From the NCBI GenBank assembly GCA_964058805.1, contig CAXKVV010000456.1:1-37572 (forward strand): a stretch of 37,572 nucleotides of DNA. The letters are read 5' to 3'. The notes under the pieces were generated by a model, which ran no database searches, was not told the DNA's origin, and worked only from the letters and a program-made list of their open reading frames with translations. A program made the translations under genes and the position numbers. The first letter of the stretch is position 1, and each line of letters starts with the position of its first letter. Below, piece by piece: positions 8,583 through 17,629 of the stretch. The stretch comes from Schoenoplectus triqueter. Lineage: Eukaryota > Streptophyta > Magnoliopsida > Poales > Cyperaceae.

Positions 8583-10025
8583 TGTTGTGATATTTTCAAA
8601 CTAATAAAATTAACCTAATACACACAAGAGGAAGCCGCAAGCGCACGACCCACCGTGTAGTATTTAGGTGTCGATCCCACAGAGACTGATTAAACTACCG
8701 ATATAGACAACTTCTTTAAGCTAGACCGTAAAATCTGAAAAGGTTTCTAAACTAAATATTTCTCTAAAATTAACAAGTAAATTGAACTAAGTTTGGATTA
8801 CTTCAAGGTTAAGAGAGTCTAGGGTTTCAGCATCACCATCCACTTGAGTTTTAATCGTACTATTTATGTATTTCAACGCTAATTTATGAGGGTTACCATC
8901 TAATTTAGTACCAAGTTCCTGGTTAGGGTTTGGCACAGTATTTCAATTAGGGCAAACTTCACGGTTAAGTCCATCGTTCTTCCTAATTAAAACCCGTTAA
9001 GTTCTGGTAATTCTAAACCTTTCAAAGATTAATTATTCACGGTTAGGTCCATCTAATTAATACTCTAAATGTTCAGAAAAGTCCCAACTAACCTAGACTT
9101 CACGGTTAGGTCCATCACCTAGGGTTAGATACTGCTTTTGGAGGTCGGAGAACCATCAGATTTTGGTTAGAAACCTAAACAATTCTCTAAGATACATGTG
9201 CAATTCTAATATCGTTTGCAGGTTATGAATCTATGCTATCTAGGGTTTTTAATCCCAGACGGATTACTAATACAAACATAAAACAATTCAATCCATGCAC
9301 AGTAATACAATCACAAAAGCAATTCATAAAATAAAGCAATTAAAACAACAATAAGTACGATTAAACTTCAAGTTTCAAGTTACATGCCTAAACCCTAGAG
9401 AGACGACTACTCTTCCATGGAAGAGAAAGAATCACAGATAAAAGCAATGAAAAACAGAAAGAAAATCATCAAGAGAATAAGAGTTACACCCAGTTTTTGA
9501 TTTCTCCTTCTTTTGTCTTCTTCTCTCTCCAAATCTCTCAAAGAAACTCCAAAAAACTTCTCTTCAATCTGTCCTAAGGCGGTTATGGACTTTTGGAGGC
9601 GTTCTCTTCCGTTTAAAACCGAATCTGGAGCCTTCTGGGGCGAAGAGATGCTTTCAGGGGCGAAACAGAACCGCTCTTTACGGCCCGAAAAGAAAAAATT
9701 TTGACCCAAAAAGTTCACGCGGTTTCTTGACAGAGAGCTCTTTTCGACCCGAAAAGATAACTTTTTGGGTCAAAAGGTTCATGCAGTTTTTCTCCAGCAA
9801 GATCTTCATTGTTCTAGTTGCGCCTAACTTACTCCATCTTCATCCAAATATTCCCAAAATGCTCCAAAAGTCCTAAAATCAAAGAAACCATTGCAGTATC
9901 TCGAACTTTGTGCAACATCCAGACTAAATCAACTAATTGAACTAAAAAGTGCATAAAAAAGGGTAAAATGGTATAATTTTAGATACCAAATCCTATCAGA
10001 ATATATATGTGATTTTGGCTTATCA
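8583..10025 (-). repeat. 3' LTR (left on the + strand)
   Basis: 1443 bp, running from TGTTGTGATATTTTC to GGCTTATCA on the plus strand. It contains three spaced copies of a CACGGTTA(A/G)GTCCATC word (near 8961, 9040 and 9101) and two diverged copies of a GACCCGAAAAG...TTCA(C/T)GC block near 9680-9790. A 103-codon minus-strand frame (9407-9718) lies inside it. Confidence 0.93.
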
Positions 10026-10041
10026 AACTCCCCCAAACTTA
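10026..10041 (-). promoter_or_regulatory. Polypurine tract
   Basis: On the minus strand this reads TAAGTTTGGGGGAGTT and abuts the TGATAAG start of the 3' LTR. It is the expected primer site for plus-strand DNA synthesis and confirms the element's orientation. Confidence 0.8.
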
Positions 10042-11201
10042 AACCTTGCTTGCCCTCAAGCAAGTTTTAAACCTAGACAAAAGGACGGTATCTAAACTAA
10101 CCTAGTCTAAAATAAATCCTAACATATATGCTAAAGATCATGGATTTTTCTGAAAAAGAGATGATAAATCTTAAGACAAATATTTTCAAATTTGTTCAGC
10201 CATTATACAAATTTCTGGGAAAAGCCTTGGGAATTTCTGTTATTTCCGATTTCACACATGACGTTTTACTCAAGGATATTTATATTAGACATCAACTTTC
10301 AATGTTATGCTCTAAAATCTTTCCTAGATGATATGCACCCAAATTTTTCCTTCCCCTCACAAATGAAATGAAATCTAGGAAATCCACAAGAAAAAGAAAA
10401 AAATACAATGATAATCCTGAACCTCGCGCGGGTTTTTTTTTTTTTTTTTTATAGCTAAAAAGCTTTATTGAGAAACCCTTAACGCGCACATGAGGCTGTC
10501 TCGTGCTATATTGGGGTTAGGGAGTTCCATAGACCGCCTTAGCACATTTGAGACTTAAAGTGACTTTATTTGAATCATCATTTTTTTTTCATTTGCGAAT
10601 GACATGGCATGTGTACTCTTAACCGTGGTGCTTCCTAGTAAATTTGGACCTTCTAATGATTTATATATATATGTTCAGATCCTTTTGATTTATATAAAAG
10701 ATTTTTCAAAAGCACCGGTCGACACCCGCCATAATCACTCTTGTCAGTTAAAATTTTCCATTTAAGTAGTCAAACAAATTGGATTTCGAAGATTTGATAA
10801 AAATTTGTGGGAGGACGTCAATTTCTAGGCATTTATCATTCAAGAAACTTCTCAAAGCATTTTTTTTCAATTTCAAACACCCTTTTCATTCACCATGTGT
10901 TACGTTAGAAAAATTTGTATATTCCCTAATCAATTTCCCAAATTTCCGATAAGGCTACTCCTTTGCCCGTATTTTCCTTAAGATTTTTCAAAACTTTTAC
11001 AAAACTACCCACTAAAATTTAAATATGAAAATAAAGAAACTAAATGCAATCCTAAATGCATGCAGATACAATTTCAATCCCCTCCCCCAAGCTTAAACAA
11101 AGCAGTAACCTCACTGCTCGAAATGAAAATAAAAGAGAGGGAAAAAGAGAACTCACAATGTGCCGATGATGCTAGCCATTGTGAGACCAAATCGAGAGTC
11201 C
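10042..11201 (-). other. Non-coding 3' part of the retrotransposon
   Basis: Between the stop of the pro frame and the polypurine tract there is no long frame on the coding strand. An 18-base T run lies near 10433-10450. In Athila-type elements this interval normally follows pol and an envelope-like ORF. Here it follows directly on a chimeric pro tail, consistent with a large internal deletion upstream. Confidence 0.6.
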
Positions 11202-12650
11202 TCAATCCTCTGGAGCACGGCTAAGGGAACCTTGCCGTGGGGTCGGACTAGTCGGCTCGTCGCGTGGTCGGGGTGGGATTAAGACCTCCGGAAAATGGCC
11301 ATTCTGAACGTGCCAATTGTACATGCGGCGAGTGTAGAACCATGTCTCGTATTGGCGTTGCTCCATTGAGTCCATGCATCGTGACATCTTTTGCAATTGC
11401 TCGAGGATCAATGCATTGATGGGAATTCGGGGAGACGCTTGGGCGCTAGGTTCAGCAGGTGGGGCAGGAAGCGAGGCCGGCAGCGTGGTGGACGTCGCTA
11501 TGGCAGTCGGCCCTAGCGGCGTGAGATGAGAGGCGGGGGCGGCAGGGTTGCTGGTGTGGGGTTGTGAGGGTACGGATGTGGCAGCGCAAGGAGAGAGGGG
11601 GTGCGGGTGCGATGCGCCTAGAGGAGCAAATCCGGCGGGGGCGTTGGGGTTGCTGGTGCGGGGCGAGTAAGTCTCATCCGGGCTTAGGAACTCATAGCGA
11701 AGGGATAAAAGAAGCGGCTTGAGTTCGACTTCCGGAGTCTTAGACGGTGCGTCGGCTTCAGCAGAGAATATTTCTTCATCATTCATCATCTTTCCAAATT
11801 TTTCTGCTACACAAGCATCAATCTCATCAATCCTGCAAATATTTTGATCATTGGAAGGAAATTTTAGAGTTTTATTAGCATAAAATTTGACTTCTTCCTC
11901 CCCTACTCTAATGATGATTTTTCCTTCACGTGCATCAATTAAAGCACCGGCTGTCCTCAAAAATGGACGACCCAACAATAAAGGTATTAGGTTGTCCTCT
12001 TCCATGTCAATCACCATAAAATCAGTTGGGATAAAAAATTTACCGACTTGAATTGGAACATCCTCAATCACACCCAATGGTAGTCTAACAGTCCTATCTG
12101 CCAATTGTAATGATATTCGAGTTGGTTTAAGTTCATAGATACCAATTTTCTCAAAAATTGACTTAGGCATCAAGCTCACACTTGCGCCTAAGTCACAAAG
12201 GGCCTGGTAAGTGTTGGCACTTCCTATTGAACATGGTATTGTAAAACTACCAGGGTCCTTGAGTTTAGGGGGCAACTTATTCATAACAAGCGCACTCACC
12301 TCCTCGGTCAAAGTCACTGTTTGGACATCCTCTAATTCCCTACGGTTTGTCAATATCTCTTTGAAAAACTTAGCGTAGGTTGGCATTTGAGTCACAATAT
12401 CGGTAAAAGGTATATTGACATTCAATTGTTTAAGCAATTCCACAAATTTACCGTATTGTTTTTTTAGTTTTGAATTGGCCAACCTTTCGGGAAAAGGGAC
12501 AAACCTGTGTGGAGGTATGTACTTGGGTACATCCTCCTTTACCTGTTTTGTAGAGTTTGAACCTTTGCCTTCAAGTTCATCATTCGTCTTTTTCCCTTCC
12601 TTCTCTTGCGTTTGTTTAGGTGGTTGCTCCGGCTCTTCTTTCGCTGACAT
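11202..12650 (-). CDS. Retroelement aspartic protease with chimeric Pro/Ala-rich tail
   Basis: 482 codons from the first ATG at 12650. The true frame is continuous with gag apart from the TAA at 12777-12779, so this ATG may not be used. Residues 1-60 are a charged linker. Residues 135-240 are a retropepsin: ALCDLGASVSLMP holds the catalytic Asp (DLGAS, residues 153-157) and LLLGRPFLRTAGALID is the conserved C-terminal strand. It would cleave the Gag-Pro polyprotein inside the particle. Related polyproteins run from ELKPLxxxLRY directly into reverse transcriptase. Here, after residue ~322, the frame becomes Pro/Ala/Ser-rich with a repeated TSNPxAPA motif (residues 332 and ~370). It ends in a Trp/Tyr/Arg-rich segment (MYNWHVQNGHFPEV) that may derive from the post-pol ORF. 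The tail is markedly GC-richer. No RT motifs are present. Confidence 0.85.
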   Translation of the reverse strand: MSAKEEPEQPPKQTQEKEGKKTNDELEGKGSNSTKQVKEDVPKYIPPHRFVPFPERLANSKLKKQYGKFVELLKQLNVNIPFTDIVTQMPTYAKFFKEILTNRRELEDVQTVTLTEEVSALVMNKLPPKLKDPGSFTIPCSIGSANTYQALCDLGASVSLMPKSIFEKIGIYELKPTRISLQLADRTVRLPLGVIEDVPIQVGKFFIPTDFMVIDMEEDNLIPLLLGRPFLRTAGALIDAREGKIIIRVGEEEVKFYANKTLKFPSNDQNICRIDEIDACVAEKFGKMMNDEEIFSAEADAPSKTPEVELKPLLLSLRYEFLSPDETYSPRTSNPNAPAGFAPLGASHPHPLSPCAATSVPSQPHTSNPAAPASHLTPLGPTAIATSTTLPASLPAPPAEPSAQASPRIPINALILEQLQKMSRCMDSMEQRQYETWFYTRRMYNWHVQNGHFPEVLIPPRPRDEPTSPTPRQGSLSRAPED

Positions 12651-12776
12651 TGATGGACCTCCATACTCCTTCCCGCTGCAGAGTGTGATTGCTTTGGCTT
12701 GCTCCCTGGGGTTTTGTTCAGGTTTAGGCGGGAGTTGACCTTGTTGGCGGGTCGTGGCAGCAGCTTGTTGTGCAAT

Positions 12777-14114
12777 TTAATTTTCCAGATTCTTCAACCT
12801 TTGATTAATTTCTTTGAACTTATCATCATTCTTCTGATTTGTAACAGTTTGATTTTCGATGAAGTTCTCAATCAAGCGTTCAAGGTTGGACTTTGGTGGT
12901 TGAGCTGCCGGTTCGAATTGTCTCTGGCCAAAACCTTGATTGGAGCGGCCTTGACTCGGATTTTGCTGCCCTTGATCATTTCTCCACGAGAAATTTGGGT
13001 GGTTCCGCCATCCTGGGTTATATGTGTTGGAATAGGGATTGTTTTGTGGTCTAAAATTGTTGTTTAGCATGTTTGCTTGCTCAACGCTCCCTTCTTCCAT
13101 CTGCTGGTAAATGCAATTAACCGTAAGATGGTCGGTGCATCCACAGGTTGCGCAAGGGAAAAACTGATCAACAGATGATGCATTTGCTGAATCTTGCCTC
13201 TTGTTTTGGCGGATCTCGGACCTGATCTGACGGTTCTCGGTTTGAAGTGCTTCGACCATTGCTTGCAGCTTGGTGATTTGATCGGTCTCAAATCTACCAG
13301 ACACGTGGGCTTTTGTTGGTTCTCTTTCGGTTGACCATTGGACTTGGTTGAGCGCCATCTCCTCGATTAGGCTGTATGCCTCACCAATCCTCCTATTCAT
13401 GAGACTCCCACCCGCTGCGGCATCAATTGTCATTCTGGTATTGTTGGTCAACCCCTCATAGAAAGTCTGTAAGAGGCGCCATTTCTCAAAACCATGATGA
13501 GGACACGTCCGTAGCAGCTCTTGATAGCGGTCCCAAGCATCGCTCAGAGACTCCCCCTCTTTCTGCCCAAAGTTAGTGATTTGATTTCTATGGGCCACGG
13601 TCTTAGAAGGAGGGAAGTACTTAGAAAGAAACACCGCTGACATTTGGGCCCATGTAGCTACTGCGGTTGGTGTCAAAGACCTGAGCCACCCTTTTGCTCG
13701 ATCCCTAAGAGAAAATGGAAAGAGCCGAAGCTTGATTGCATCAGGTGTGACTCCATTCATCTTCAAGGTGTTGCAAAATTCTTCAAAGTTAGCAAGGTGC
13801 TGATTTGGGTCTTCATGAGCTAAGCCGGCAAATTGATTTTGAGAGACCATGTTGATTAGGGCCGGCTTGAGTTCGAAGTCATTTGCTGCCACAGTCGGCA
13901 CAGTGTAGCCCATGTTAAGTTCACCCGCTCGGGGTGCAGTGAAGTCCTTGAGAAGGCGGTTGTCTTCATCATTAGCTGCCATGTTGATCACGTCTCTAAA
14001 ATCTAGACGTTCAGGTTGAAGGTCGGTAATGGGAGTGACACGTCTAAGCCTTGATCTCTGATAGACTAGCAACAGTGGGTCACTAGCCAGTTTTAACCTG
14101 CAAGAAAAGAACAA
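12777..14114 (-). CDS. Athila-type Gag polyprotein
   Basis: 445 codons from ATG at 14112-14114 to TAA at 12777-12779. It forms the cytoplasmic virus-like particle that packages element RNA. Residues ~95-250 are the retrotransposon Gag core (FAGLAHEDPNQHLANFEEF, LRDRAKGWLRSL, FYEGLTNNTR, DAAAGGSLMNR). Residues ~275-305 look like a coiled coil. Cys321-x2-Cys324-x4-His329-x4-Cys334 is a single CCHC zinc knuckle for RNA binding, followed by an Asn/Gln-rich stretch (YNPGWRNHPNFSW) typical of Athila-like Gags. A related Gag-Pol would continue through the terminal LEN; here a TAA intervenes with the same frame open on both sides. The core shows no internal stop, so Gag alone could still be made. Confidence 0.9.
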   Translation of the reverse strand: MFFSCRLKLASDPLLLVYQRSRLRRVTPITDLQPERLDFRDVINMAANDEDNRLLKDFTAPRAGELNMGYTVPTVAANDFELKPALINMVSQNQFAGLAHEDPNQHLANFEEFCNTLKMNGVTPDAIKLRLFPFSLRDRAKGWLRSLTPTAVATWAQMSAVFLSKYFPPSKTVAHRNQITNFGQKEGESLSDAWDRYQELLRTCPHHGFEKWRLLQTFYEGLTNNTRMTIDAAAGGSLMNRRIGEAYSLIEEMALNQVQWSTEREPTKAHVSGRFETDQITKLQAMVEALQTENRQIRSEIRQNKRQDSANASSVDQFFPCATCGCTDHLTVNCIYQQMEEGSVEQANMLNNNFRPQNNPYSNTYNPGWRNHPNFSWRNDQGQQNPSQGRSNQGFGQRQFEPAAQPPKSNLERLIENFIENQTVTNQKNDDKFKEINQRLKNLEN

Positions 14115-14199
14115 GATAAAGGTAAAAAGAGAATAATAATAAAAATAAAAGAAAGGTCTAGTCTTTAATACTATTGGATCAATCGATATTTAAAAACAG

Positions 14200-14217
14200 T
14201 CCCCGGCAACGGCGCCA
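14200..14217 (-). promoter_or_regulatory. Primer-binding site for tRNA-Asp
   Basis: The minus strand reads TGGCGCCGTTGCCGGGGA, complementary over all 18 bases to the 3' end of plant tRNA-Asp including the post-transcriptional CCA. It lies seven bases inside the LTR2 boundary (14225). The tRNA-Asp gene at 32587-32658 in this window has exactly the matching 3' end. A tRNA-Asp primer is characteristic of Athila-type elements. Confidence 0.9.
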
Positions 14218-14224
14218 AAAAGCT

Positions 14225-15280
14225 TGTTGTGATATTTTCAAACTAATAAAATTAACCTAATACACACAAGAGGAAGCCGCAAGCGCACGACCCACCGTGT
14301 AGTATTTAGGTGTCGATCCCACAGAGACTGATTAAACTACCGATATAGACAACTTCTTTAAGCTAGACCGTAAAATCTGAAAAGGTTTCTAAACTAAATA
14401 TTTCTCTAAAATTAACAAGTAAATTGAACTAAGTTTGGATTACTTCAAGGTTAAGAGAGTCTAGGGTTTCAGCATCACCATCCACTTGAGTTTTAATCGT
14501 ACTATTTATGTATTTCAACGCTAATTTATGAGGGTTACCATCTAATTTAGTACCAAGTTCCTGGTTAGGGTTTGGCACAGTATTTCAATTAGGGCAAACT
14601 TCACGGTTAAGTCCATCGTTCTTCCTAATTAAAACCCGTTAAGTTCTGGTAATTCTAAACCTTTCAAAGATTAATTATTCACGGTTAGGTCCATCTAATT
14701 AATACTCTAAATGTTCAGAAAAGTCCCAACTAACCTAGACTTCACGGTTAGGTCCATCACCTAGGGTTAGATACCGCTTTTGGAGGTCGGAGAACCATCA
14801 GATTTTGGTTAGAAACCTAAACAATTCTCTAAGATACATGTGTAATTCTAATATCGTTTGCAGATTATGAATCTATGCTATCTAGGGTTTTTAATCCCAG
14901 ACGGATTACTAATACAAACATAAAACAATTCAATCCATGCACAGTAATACAATCACAAAAGCAATTCATAAAATAAAGCAATTAAAACAACAATAAGTAC
15001 GATTAAACTTCAAGTTTCAAGTTACATGCCTAAACCCTAGAGAGACGACTACTCTTCCATGGAAGAGAAAGAATCACAGATAAAAGCAATGAAAAACAGA
15101 AAGAAAATCATCAAGAGAATAAGAGTTACACCCAGTTTTTGATTTCTCCTTTTTTTGCCTTCTTCTCTCTCCAAATCTCTCAAAGAAACTCCAAAAAACT
15201 TCTCTTCAATCTGTCCTAGGGCGGTTATGGACTTTTGGAGGCGTTCTCTTCCGTTTAAAATCGAATCTGGAGCCTTCTGG
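14225..15280 (-). repeat. Partial duplicated LTR (LTR2)
   Basis: 1056 bases matching LTR positions from TGTTGTGAT up to GGAGCCTTCTGG. The remaining ~386 bases, the start of the LTR in element orientation, are missing. Next come 12 bases of primer-binding-site flank (15281-15292) and then a full LTR. At four scored sites it matches the neighbouring full LTR, and at four others the distant one where the neighbour has private changes, so it is an older sibling of the 5' LTR. The frame inside it ends at a rearranged N-terminus (15049-15309). Confidence 0.9.
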
Positions 15281-15292
15281 CGCCAAAAAGCT
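15281..15292 (-). other. Residual primer-binding-site flank between two LTRs
   Basis: CGCCAAAAAGCT, preceded by GG, repeats the last part of the primer-binding-site region (14211-14224). The joint to LTR2 shares only GG, so it is a microhomology-scale junction. Confidence 0.85.
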
Positions 15293-16736
15293 TGTTGTGA
15301 TATTTTCAAACTAATAAAATTAACCTAATACACACAAGAGGAAGCCGCAAGCGCACGACCCACCGTGTAGTATTTAGGTGTCGATCCCACAGAGACTGAT
15401 TAAACTACCGATATAGACAACTTCTTTAAGCTAGACCGTAAAATCTGAAAAGGTTTCTAAACTAAATATTTCTCTAAAATTAACAAGTAAATTGAACTAA
15501 GTTTGGATTACTTCAAGGTTAAGAGAGTCTAGGGTTTCAGCATCACCATCCACTTGAGTTTTAATCGTACTATTTATGTATTTCAACGCTAATTTATGAG
15601 GGTTACCATCTAATTTAGTATCAAGTTCCTGGTTAGGGTTTGGCACAGTATTTCAATTAGGGCAAACTTCACGGTTAAGTCCATCGTTCTTCCTAATTAA
15701 AACCCGTTAAGTTCTGGTAATTCTAAACCTTTCAAAGATTAATTATTCACGGTTAGGTCCATCTAATTAATACTCTAAATGTTCAGAAAAGTCCCAACTA
15801 ACCTAGACTTCACGGTTAGGTCCATCACCTAGGGTTAGATACCGCTTTTGGAGGTCGGAGAACCATCAGATTTTGGTTAGAAACCTAAACAATTCTCTAA
15901 GATACATGTGCAATTCTAATATCGTTTGCAGGTTATGAATCTATGCTATCTAGGGTTTTTAATCCTAGACGGATTACTAATACAAACATAAAACAATTCA
16001 ATCCATGCACAGTAATACAATCACAAAAGCAATTCATAAAATAAAGCAATTAAAACAACAATAAGTACGATTAAACTTCAAGTTTCAAGTTACATGCCTA
16101 AACCCTAGAGAGACGACTACTCTTCCATGGAAGAGAAATAATCACAGATAAAAGCAATGAAAAACAGAAAGAAAATCATCAAGAGAATAAGAGTTACACC
16201 CAGTTTTTGATTTCTCCTTTTTTTGCCTTCTTCTCTCTCCAAATCTCTCAAAGAAACTCCAAAAAACTTCTCTTCAATCTGTCCTAGGGCGGTTATGGAC
16301 TTTTGGAGGCGTTCTCTTCCGTTTAAAATCAAATCTGGAGCCTTCTGGGGCGAAGAGATGCTTTCAGGGGCGAAACAGAACCGCTCTTTACGGCCCGAAA
16401 AGAAAAAATTTTGACCCAAAAAGTTCACGCGGTTTCTTGACAGAGAGCTCTTTTCGACCCGAAAAGATAACTTTTTGGGTCAAAAGGTTCATGCAGTTTT
16501 TCTCCAGCAAGATATTCATTGTTCTAGTTGCGCCTAACTTACTCCATCTTCATCCAAATATTCCCAAAATGCTCCAAAAGTCCTAAAATCAAAGAAACCA
16601 TTGCAGTATCTCGAACTTTGTGCAACATCCAAACTAAATCAACTAATTGAACTAAAAAGTGCATAAAAAAGGGGTAAAATGGTATAGTTTTAGATACCAA
16701 ATCCTATCAGAATATATATGTGATTTTGGCTTATCA
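15293..16736 (-). repeat. Complete 5' LTR (right on the + strand)
   Basis: 1444 bp with the same ends as the 8583-10025 LTR. By eye the two complete copies differ at about a dozen positions, for example ACCAAG/ATCAAG, CCCAGAC/CCTAGAC, AAAGAATC/AAATAATC and a one-base G-run indel near 16670. Confidence 0.93.
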
Positions 16737-16741
16737 ACTAC
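16737..16741 (+). repeat. Right 5-bp target site duplication (ACTAC)
   Basis: Direct repeat of 8578-8582, followed by TCATGCTTTTCTAGG exactly as at the uninterrupted site at 23992. Confidence 0.95.
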
Positions 16742-16755
16742 TCATGCTTTTCTAG

Positions 16756-16887
16756 GATTATATAGAATGGTTTGCAAAATCAGTTGATTCTGAGTTGACT
16801 CGGAATTGGTTGGTGCTGATGAGTTTTGTTGATTTTTGTGACTGGCCAAAAAAAATCACCGAAATTGGCCAAGACAGCTTATTCTAG
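16756..16887 (+). pseudogene. Exon-like open frame in B1, unidentified
   Basis: After a TTTTCTAG acceptor-like sequence, 43 sense codons run to TAG (16885-16887), starting DYIEWFAKSVDSELTRNW. The composition is very protein-like (Trp, Asp, Glu and Lys balanced), unlike the AT-rich noise around it. I do not recognise the family. The retrotransposon has inserted only 14 bases upstream, separating it from any upstream exon in this copy. Confidence 0.4.
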
Positions 16888-17629
16888 GCCTGGTAATCGT
16901 GCAGGAACAATTTGGCTTGTTTTATCCGGACAAGTCACTTGTTTATAGCTTAAACTTCAATTAATGAACTCTAAAACAGAGAAACAGTTTGGTTTGATGG
17001 AATAAGAAGCAGGTTGGGAATGTTTGATTATGGAATGAGTGTTTTTTTCATACATATATGAGATCATATTTGTTTTTCTCTAATACTGAACTGATGTGCA
17101 AGTTTATTTTATTATCAAACATAAAAAAAACCTATAGTAATGTATTTGTAATTTTTTTTCTTTTGATTGAGCATTATTATACGTTTTTGGTGTTGTAAGA
17201 TACACATTAGAATAAATTGAGAAAAAAAATACTATAATGAATGTATTTTAATTATAATTTGATATAATTTAAGTTGTAATATTGATATGAAGATTGATTT
17301 ATCATTAAAAAAATGTACTTAAATATTTCTTATTTTTATATGTTTTTATACTAAATATGATAATGCATCAGACTATCTGATTATTTTGAATATTTATATT
17401 ATATTAATATAGTAAATTATTTGAGTGTAACGTATTGTTTTAACATCATTTTGTGATTAAATAGTTTTTTAATATTAAAGTCTAATAGTATATGTTTTTG
17501 TTTCTTCGAAGATACACTTGATTAAACATTTTTTTTTGTACTTTACTAAAAATGGTTTTGGTTGTGATTGCACATAAACAAGTACAGTTTTCCTTATGAA
17601 AGTAGTTACAACAATTTATTTTTCTTATT

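Larger units (their letters stand above)
8583..16736 (-). mobile_element. Athila-like Ty3/gypsy element, gag-pro only, minus orientation
   Basis: An 8154-bp LTR retrotransposon with TG...CA ends and a 5-bp target duplication. On the minus strand the order is: complete 5' LTR (15293-16736), partial second LTR (14225-15280), tRNA-Asp primer-binding site, gag, pro, non-coding stretch, polypurine tract, 3' LTR (8583-10025). The Gag type, the tRNA-Asp primer and the GTTTGGGGGAGTT tract fit the Athila/Tat branch. The pro frame diverges into a Pro/Ala-rich tail where reverse transcriptase should begin, and no RT, RNase H or integrase follows, so mobilisation would need another element. The complete LTRs differ at roughly a dozen sites by eye, so the insertion is fairly young. 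Confidence 0.93.

Noticed and set aside
9407..9718. 103-codon minus-strand frame inside the LTR, present again at 16117-16428 and partly at 15049-15309
   Set aside because: The three are preserved because the LTRs are recent copies. The frame has no recognised domain and its N-terminus changes in the truncated LTR, so I do not call a gene.
12415..13067. Forward frames of 107 and 122 codons within the retrotransposon
   Set aside because: They are antisense shadows of gag and pro, which carry real domain motifs on the minus strand.
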